Of a stretch of DNA of 64,000 bases, positions 59,461 through 64,000 are shown in pieces. Position 1 is the first letter of the stretch, and every line of letters begins with the position of its first letter. The notes beneath the pieces are model-generated. The model did not search any database and was not told the origin of the DNA. It saw only the letters and a list, made by a program, of their open reading frames with translations. The DNA is taken from contig NZ_CP050022.2 in assembly GCF_011602485.2 (NCBI RefSeq), positions 6,592,001 through 6,656,000 on the forward strand, read 5' to 3'. Source of the stretch: Bradyrhizobium sp. 1(2017). Its GTDB lineage: Bacteria > Pseudomonadota > Alphaproteobacteria > Rhizobiales > Xanthobacteraceae. Position numbers and translations under genes: made by a program.

Positions 59461-60641
59461 GGACGGCGATCCCTGGCGAGGAGTTCGAGTTCGCCGAGTT
59501 GCTTCCGCGCACGCGCGATGGCGGCGCTGGATGCCGCGAGGTCGAGACGCGCCGGCGTGGCCGGAGGCTTGTCGGCTGTCGCTGCAGATGCTGCGGCGAA
59601 CGGTTTGCGGATGTCGAGTGCGAGCTGCACCGCTGCATTCAAGAGGGGAACGTCGCGCTCGGGCAGTTTCGACCGGTCGAGTGCCTTCAGCTCGGCGAGA
59701 CCGCCGTCGTGCTCGTCAGTGAGCGCCCGCGAAGCGCCACGGAACAGATGCGCGCGCTCGCGGTCCGCCGACGCATCGGCGCTGAGCGTCAGCGCACGCT
59801 CGCTGGCGCGCCGGGTCACGGCCAGTCGCCCATGCAGCATCGCGGCGCGCGCGATCACGAGATAGAGCTTGAGGCGGCTCGCGCGGTCGATCTGCTCCAG
59901 CAGCGTCGCGATTCGCGCAAAACGACGCTCGTCGAGCGCCAGGCTCGATTGCGTCAGGCCCGTGGAGAAGCGCTGCCAGAAATCACCGGCATAGATCGAA
60001 TTGCGATAGTGGCGGATATAGGCCAGCGTCAAAAACTCGAACTTGTCGAAGTCCTCCGCCTGCCCGACCAGCAGGATCTCGCGCCGCAGCGCCGCCTCCT
60101 CCACCAGGGTGCCGGGCAGGAGCAGGCGCGCATCGTCGAGGCGCTCGATCGCGAACGAGGCCTCGGAGCGCGCGAACAGCGCGCCCTGGACAAGGGCGAC
60201 CTGACCGCCCAGGCCGGAGGGAATCGCGCGCGGCTTGACGTCCTTGAGCAATTCGCGCGCTTCCTCCTGGCGGCCCTCGACATAGGCGAGCGCACCATTG
60301 AACAGCCGCTCGTCGATGTTCATCCTGTCGCGCGGCAGCTTGCGGACGAGTTGCGGCGCGCCGCCGCTGAGGAGATAGATGACGACGGCCTGGCCGTTTT
60401 GCGGATTGCTCCACACGCCCGCATCGGCGGCGAGAAATTTCTCGCCGACCTGCCGGATCAGCGCGAGGTGGTTGCCATGGGCCGCAGTGTCACCGTTGGC
60501 GATGCCATCCTGCACGGCCTGCAGCGACCGCACGAGCTCATAGGGCTGCTCGCCGGACGGCGCCGCCGGCTCCGCAAACGCACTTGCCGCCGCGAACGGC
60601 AACAGCATCAACAGGGCGGCGCGGACGAGCGGCCTGGTCAC
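59457..60641 (-). CDS. motC: motility protein MotC
   Basis: 394 residues. An N-terminal signal peptide (VTRPLVRAALLMLLPFAAAS then AFAEPA), and a periplasmic helical protein with VRSLQAVQDGIANGDTAAHG and AYVEGRQEEARELLKDVKPR. MotC is a periplasmic stator partner of MotB found only in Rhizobiales-type flagella. GTG 60641 overlaps the motB stop (GTGA) and puts the signal peptide at the N-terminus. The stop overlaps the fliK start. Confidence 0.92.
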   Translation of the reverse strand: MTRPLVRAALLMLLPFAAASAFAEPAAPSGEQPYELVRSLQAVQDGIANGDTAAHGNHLALIRQVGEKFLAADAGVWSNPQNGQAVVIYLLSGGAPQLVRKLPRDRMNIDERLFNGALAYVEGRQEEARELLKDVKPRAIPSGLGGQVALVQGALFARSEASFAIERLDDARLLLPGTLVEEAALRREILLVGQAEDFDKFEFLTLAYIRHYRNSIYAGDFWQRFSTGLTQSSLALDERRFARIATLLEQIDRASRLKLYLVIARAAMLHGRLAVTRRASERALTLSADASADRERAHLFRGASRALTDEHDGGLAELKALDRSKLPERDVPLLNAAVQLALDIRKPFAAASAATADKPPATPARLDLAASSAAIARARKQLGELELLARDRRP

Positions 60642-61942
60642 GGGCGCTTCTCCCGGATCAGGATCTCGATCCGGCGATTCTGCGCGGCCGCCGGGTCGTT
60701 CGGCAGCTTCGGCCGCCGGTCGGCGTAACCTTCGACATGCTCGATCCGCTGCGCATCGACGCCGGAGCGGACCAGCATGTAATAGGCCATCTGCGCACGG
60801 GCGGTCGACAGCCGCCAATTGTCGTAGTTCTCCGACTTGTAGGGGCGATTGTCGGTGTGGCCGCGGACGATGATCACGCCGGGCCGCTTCGTCAGCAGCG
60901 GGCCGATCTTGTCGATCACGCCAATGAGCTCTGGCCGCGGCTCGGCCGAGCCGACCGCAAACATGCCGAAGCTCGCATCGTCGGTCAGGCTGACGAGCAA
61001 CCCATCCTCGACCTGACGCACCTCGGCCACCGGTCCCGCGCCAGCCTTGACCTCCGACAGCGCGTCCGCGATCGCTGACTGAAGCTGCTTGACGGTGGGC
61101 TGCCGCGCTTGCGCCGCATCGCGTGGCTCGGGTTCCTTCGTCGTGTTGTTGAGGCGCGCGGCGGAATTGGCCTGAACGGTGGCTTGAGCGCTGCCTTCGC
61201 GCGAAGCTTGCGACGGCGCAGGCCCCGGCGGCAGCAAGGGCGACAGGCTCGCGGACGGGCTGTCGGCATTCGGCGCCACGCTTCCGCCGGCATCCTCCAC
61301 CCCGGCACGGCGCGCCTGCAGTTCACCCTGAACGGTGACGGACGCATCGCGCGCGGACGCATTCGGCTTCGGCTCGCTCTCGATGATGCGATCCGCGTCC
61401 TTGGCGGCCTGCGGCGCCAGCCTCCAATAGCTGGGATCGAACGGATCACGATAGGCGTCGCCGCCCTTGAGACCGTCCTCTTCGGCAGACGTCAGCGCGC
61501 CGGAGCGCCGCTGGCCCGAGGCCTGGTTCGCGCTATTGGCGATCTCGGCAAGCGTCGCATAGGGATCGCGGAACAGGACCTTCTCTTCGAAGGAGGCGGG
61601 CTTCTCGGCAGTCGGGGAATCGCCGCGACGCTCTTCGTTGGGCCCGGCCGGCTGACGCTTGCCATCCTGGCCTTCGAACGACGACGGCTCTTTCTTCGAG
61701 AGATCCTTCAGACCCTTCGGAGCAGGTGCGTTCTCCGCGAGCTTGATCGGATTGAAATAGCTCGCAACCACCTGCTTCTGGTCCTGGTTGAGTGCGTTGA
61801 GCAGCCACATGACCAGGAAGAACGCCATCATCGCGGTCATGAAATCCGCATAGGCGATCTTCCAGACGCCACCATGATGCGGCTCTTCGGCGAAGGCGCT
61901 CCGCCGACGGATGATCACGAGCTCTGGCTTGACCTCATTCAT
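60638..61942 (-). CDS. motB: flagellar motor stator protein MotB
   Basis: 434 residues. The N-terminal transmembrane segment KIAYADFMTAMMAFFLVMWL (about 28-47) holds the proton-channel aspartate at position 33. A long Ala/Pro/Glu-rich linker of about 250 residues follows, much longer than the enteric version, and the OmpA-type peptidoglycan-binding domain is at the C-terminus (IIVRGHTDNRPYKSENYDN, ARAQMAYYMLVRSGVDAQRI, QNRRIEILIREKRP). It anchors the stator; MotA is not in the window. Confidence 0.95.
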   Translation of the reverse strand: MNEVKPELVIIRRRSAFAEEPHHGGVWKIAYADFMTAMMAFFLVMWLLNALNQDQKQVVASYFNPIKLAENAPAPKGLKDLSKKEPSSFEGQDGKRQPAGPNEERRGDSPTAEKPASFEEKVLFRDPYATLAEIANSANQASGQRRSGALTSAEEDGLKGGDAYRDPFDPSYWRLAPQAAKDADRIIESEPKPNASARDASVTVQGELQARRAGVEDAGGSVAPNADSPSASLSPLLPPGPAPSQASREGSAQATVQANSAARLNNTTKEPEPRDAAQARQPTVKQLQSAIADALSEVKAGAGPVAEVRQVEDGLLVSLTDDASFGMFAVGSAEPRPELIGVIDKIGPLLTKRPGVIIVRGHTDNRPYKSENYDNWRLSTARAQMAYYMLVRSGVDAQRIEHVEGYADRRPKLPNDPAAAQNRRIEILIREKRP

Positions 61943-61948
61943 GGCGAA

Positions 61949-62635
61949 CTACCGACGCGCCTCTTTCAGGCGTTCACTCCATGCCGAGATCTGTGTCTCG
62001 ATCACGGTCTGGTCGGCCACGGCGCGGACCTCGAAAGTGTCGGCAGTCTCGTACGCGACGCCCGTTCGCCGGGTCTTATCGAGCTGCACTTTCACCAGGT
62101 CCAGCAGCTCGCTCGGACCTGTGACCTTGAACGCCGGCGTCGGCGAATTGATGGTCAGCGCCCCGATCTGCTCGACCAGCGACCCGATCGCCTTGTCGCG
62201 GACCGCCTCGTTGAGGAACGGCAGCAATATCCGCGCGACGGAGCTCGCGATATTGGTCTCGATCTCGCGGCAGGCCGCCTCGAAACCGTTGACGATCGTC
62301 GCCGCCTGCTGATCGGACCATTTCGCCCGCTCCTCGCCGAGCCGGATCGCGCTGCGGACGCGTTCCTCCGCAAGCCTGGCGTCGCCTTCCGCGATACCGG
62401 CCGCGTGGCCGCGCCGATAGGCATCGTCGAGCAGATTGACTGGCGGGGCTTCCGGCGCCGGAGACGGCGGCTGAAGCTGCGGCCGCTGATGGGCCTGCGG
62501 CTGAGGTTGCGGTTCATGCCGAACCTCCTTCGGCTTCGTCAGCACGTCCTGGATCTTGGCCGGCGGAGGCGACGGCGACTTGGCGCGACCATTCGCGTCG
62601 AACTGCGTCAGGAGTTTTCCGATTGCCGCGTTCAT
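61949..62635 (-). CDS. FliH-like flagellar export protein candidate
   Basis: 228 residues. A Pro/Gln-rich N-terminal part (RHEPQPQPQAHQRPQLQPPS) and a helical part (DDAYRRGHAAGIAEGDARLA, then VNGFEAACREIETNIASSVA) resemble FliH/YscL proteins that hold the export ATPase. The GxxxG-like spacing at RRGHAAGIAEG is suggestive. Position between fliF and motB matches Rhizobiales gene orders, but the family call is by pattern. The ATG overlaps the fliF stop. Confidence 0.75.
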   Translation of the reverse strand: MNAAIGKLLTQFDANGRAKSPSPPPAKIQDVLTKPKEVRHEPQPQPQAHQRPQLQPPSPAPEAPPVNLLDDAYRRGHAAGIAEGDARLAEERVRSAIRLGEERAKWSDQQAATIVNGFEAACREIETNIASSVARILLPFLNEAVRDKAIGSLVEQIGALTINSPTPAFKVTGPSELLDLVKVQLDKTRRTGVAYETADTFEVRAVADQTVIETQISAWSERLKEARR

Positions 62636-64000
62636 GCCGCCTCCTCGCGTCGCATCCAGTCTTTAAGGATCGCTGCCGCCTGCGCCTGATCGAGCCGGAC
62701 GATCTGCTCCAGCCGCTTCTGTGGCGTTCGCTGCATCTTTCCTTCGAGGTCTTCGACGAGGTTGAGCTCGGCCTCCTCGCTGTCCGGCAGCGCAAGGGCC
62801 GCCGCGGCTTCGAGCTCGGCGACCTCGGCCGCTTCGGCCTGCTCCTGCTGCGCGCGATGGGTCAGAATGCCGTTGACCGCGGGCCGGAGCCCGAACCAGA
62901 CCAGCATCGAGGCAACGGCGAGGATGGTCACCGCGTTGATGACGCTACCGAGCTGCTTGTTGACCATTTCGACGAAGCTGATCGGCGGCACCGGCGCCAG
63001 CTCGCGCGAGCCTTCGATGAAGTCGACCGCCGTGACCTGGATCTGGTCGCCGCGCGTCTTGTCCAGCCCGCCTGCGGTGGCCGCGAGCTGGCTGATCTCG
63101 GCAAGCTTGCTGTCGACGATGGCCTGGTTGGTCTTGTCGCCGAGATCGGCGACGAGACGGGCGCGGTTGACCAGGACGGCAATGAAGAGCTTCTTGACCG
63201 AATAGCCGTCGCTCACCGTCGTTGTGGTCTTGGACGACACCTCGAAATTGGTGACGTCCTCGCGGCGGGACTTGTCCTCGCTGGAATTCTTGCCGCCGCC
63301 TGCATTCACCTGCTGGTCGGGAAGGTTCTGCTGGACGGTGGTGGGCGTCGAGCGGTCCGCATTCTGCGAGGATTCCTTCTCGCGCACGTTTCGCACCGAA
63401 CGCTCGGCGCGGCTCTCGGGATCGTAGACGGTCTCGTTGATCTGCCGCTTGTCGGTGGAGAGCTGCGGCGCGACGCTCACCTCGAAATTGTCGAGGCCCA
63501 GATACGGCGTCAGCGCCTTGCGGATATTCTCCTGCACCATGCCGCCGACCGTCTTCTGCAGGCTCGCCATTTTGGTCGGCGCGGCGCTGGCCTCGTCCTC
63601 TTCGGCCAGCAGCATCGAGCCGTCGGCGTCCAGCACCGTCACCTTGTCGCGGTTCATGCCGGGAATGGCGGCGGCGACGAGATGGCGGATCGACTGCGCC
63701 GTGCGCGCCTCGATCGCACCGTCGGTGCGCAGCACGACCGATGCCGAGGGCGGCTGCTGCGTCGCGCGGAACGAGCCGCGTACGGGCATGACGATATGAA
63801 CCCGTGCGGCCTTGACGCCCTTCATCAGCTGCACCGTACGTGCGATCTCGCCCTCCAGCGCCCGCAGCTTGGTGACTTCCTGCATGAACGAGGTGAGGCC
63901 GAGCGAGCCGATCTTGTCGAACAGCTCGTAGCCGGAATTGGCGCTGGTCGGCAGTCCCTTCTCGGCAAGCAGCATCCGCGCCTGCATGGTCTGGCTCGGG
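62632..64000 (-). CDS. fliF: flagellar MS-ring protein FliF, N-terminus outside the window
   Basis: The C-terminal part, at least 455 residues, of the MS-ring protein. Visible are MLLAEKGLPTSANSGYELFD, EIARTVQLMKGVKAARVHIV, ASVVLRTDGAIEARTAQSIR, then EVSVAPQLSTDKRQINETVY and a second membrane helix at INAVTILAVASMLVWFGLRP. The C-terminal tail (LEQIVRLDQAQAAAILKDWM) binds FliG. The frame is open to the right edge, so the start and first helix are missing; a Met at 63987 is internal. The stop overlaps the FliH-like gene. Confidence 0.95.
   Translation of the reverse strand, partial: PSQTMQARMLLAEKGLPTSANSGYELFDKIGSLGLTSFMQEVTKLRALEGEIARTVQLMKGVKAARVHIVMPVRGSFRATQQPPSASVVLRTDGAIEARTAQSIRHLVAAAIPGMNRDKVTVLDADGSMLLAEEDEASAAPTKMASLQKTVGGMVQENIRKALTPYLGLDNFEVSVAPQLSTDKRQINETVYDPESRAERSVRNVREKESSQNADRSTPTTVQQNLPDQQVNAGGGKNSSEDKSRREDVTNFEVSSKTTTTVSDGYSVKKLFIAVLVNRARLVADLGDKTNQAIVDSKLAEISQLAATAGGLDKTRGDQIQVTAVDFIEGSRELAPVPPISFVEMVNKQLGSVINAVTILAVASMLVWFGLRPAVNGILTHRAQQEQAEAAEVAELEAAAALALPDSEEAELNLVEDLEGKMQRTPQKRLEQIVRLDQAQAAAILKDWMRREEAA

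Overview
The window looks like a chromosomal piece of a Bradyrhizobium-type alphaproteobacterium. The evidence is high GC with strong G/C third-position bias, a Rhizobiales-type flagellar cluster (ftcR, motB-motC-fliK, flaF-flbT), many solute-binding proteins, and palindromic intergenic repeats of the kind common in Bradyrhizobium. No rRNA, tRNA, CRISPR array, transposase or prophage gene was seen. The genus call is inference from gene content and style; no database search was done.

Layout. 1-7.5 kb: the 3' end of a DapA-like aldolase that lacks the Schiff-base lysine, a run of very small proteins (three with a membrane segment), upp, and acyl-CoA genes (ligase, acyl-CoA dehydrogenase, MaoC hydratase, CitE-like lyase). 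7.7-12.7 kb: a minus-strand catabolic cluster of MHS transporter, TctC-type binding protein, SDR, alpha/beta hydrolase and Tat-exported fumarylacetoacetase-like protein, in which the SDR and the hydrolase both lack standard catalytic residues. 13.1-16.9 kb: a Liv-type binding protein, a fumarate-reductase/ketosteroid-dehydrogenase-like flavoprotein and an IclR regulator, behind a near-perfect palindrome. 17.1-22.6 kb: SDR, DadA-like oxidase, acetolactate-synthase-like TPP enzyme, Asp/Glu racemase-like protein and TetR regulator. 22.7-29.7 kb: a polyamine-type ABC transporter operon carrying a PuuB-like amine oxidase and a type II haloacid dehalogenase, divergent from a LysR regulator.

29.8-37.6 kb is a hexuronate/aldonate regulon: uxuA, an idonate-type dehydrogenase, a three-part TRAP transporter and a GntR/FCD repressor, divergent from uxuB across two overlapping perfect palindromes. 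The transporter probably imports a sugar acid that uxuB and the idonate-type enzyme reduce or oxidise and uxuA dehydrates to KDG. 37.7-43.7 kb holds housekeeping and accessory enzymes (NTF2-fold protein, CbbY-like phosphatase, epimerase, class C beta-lactamase-like esterase, Tat-exported dienelactone hydrolase, MHS transporter). 44.1-45.6 kb: a cysteine-rich MarR protein and a one-pass coiled-coil membrane protein.

46.4-64 kb is a flagellar locus of the Rhizobium/lateral-flagellum type. ftcR faces a long minus-strand set in transcription order fliF, fliH-like, motB, motC, fliK, SLT transglycosylase, flgE, flgK, flgL, flaF, flbT, flgD, fliQ, flhA, fliR, fliJ-like, flgJ-like, flgN-like and a membrane protein. 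Many neighbours overlap by four bases (ATGA/GTGA), so they are probably one or a few translationally coupled operons. fliF runs off the right edge.
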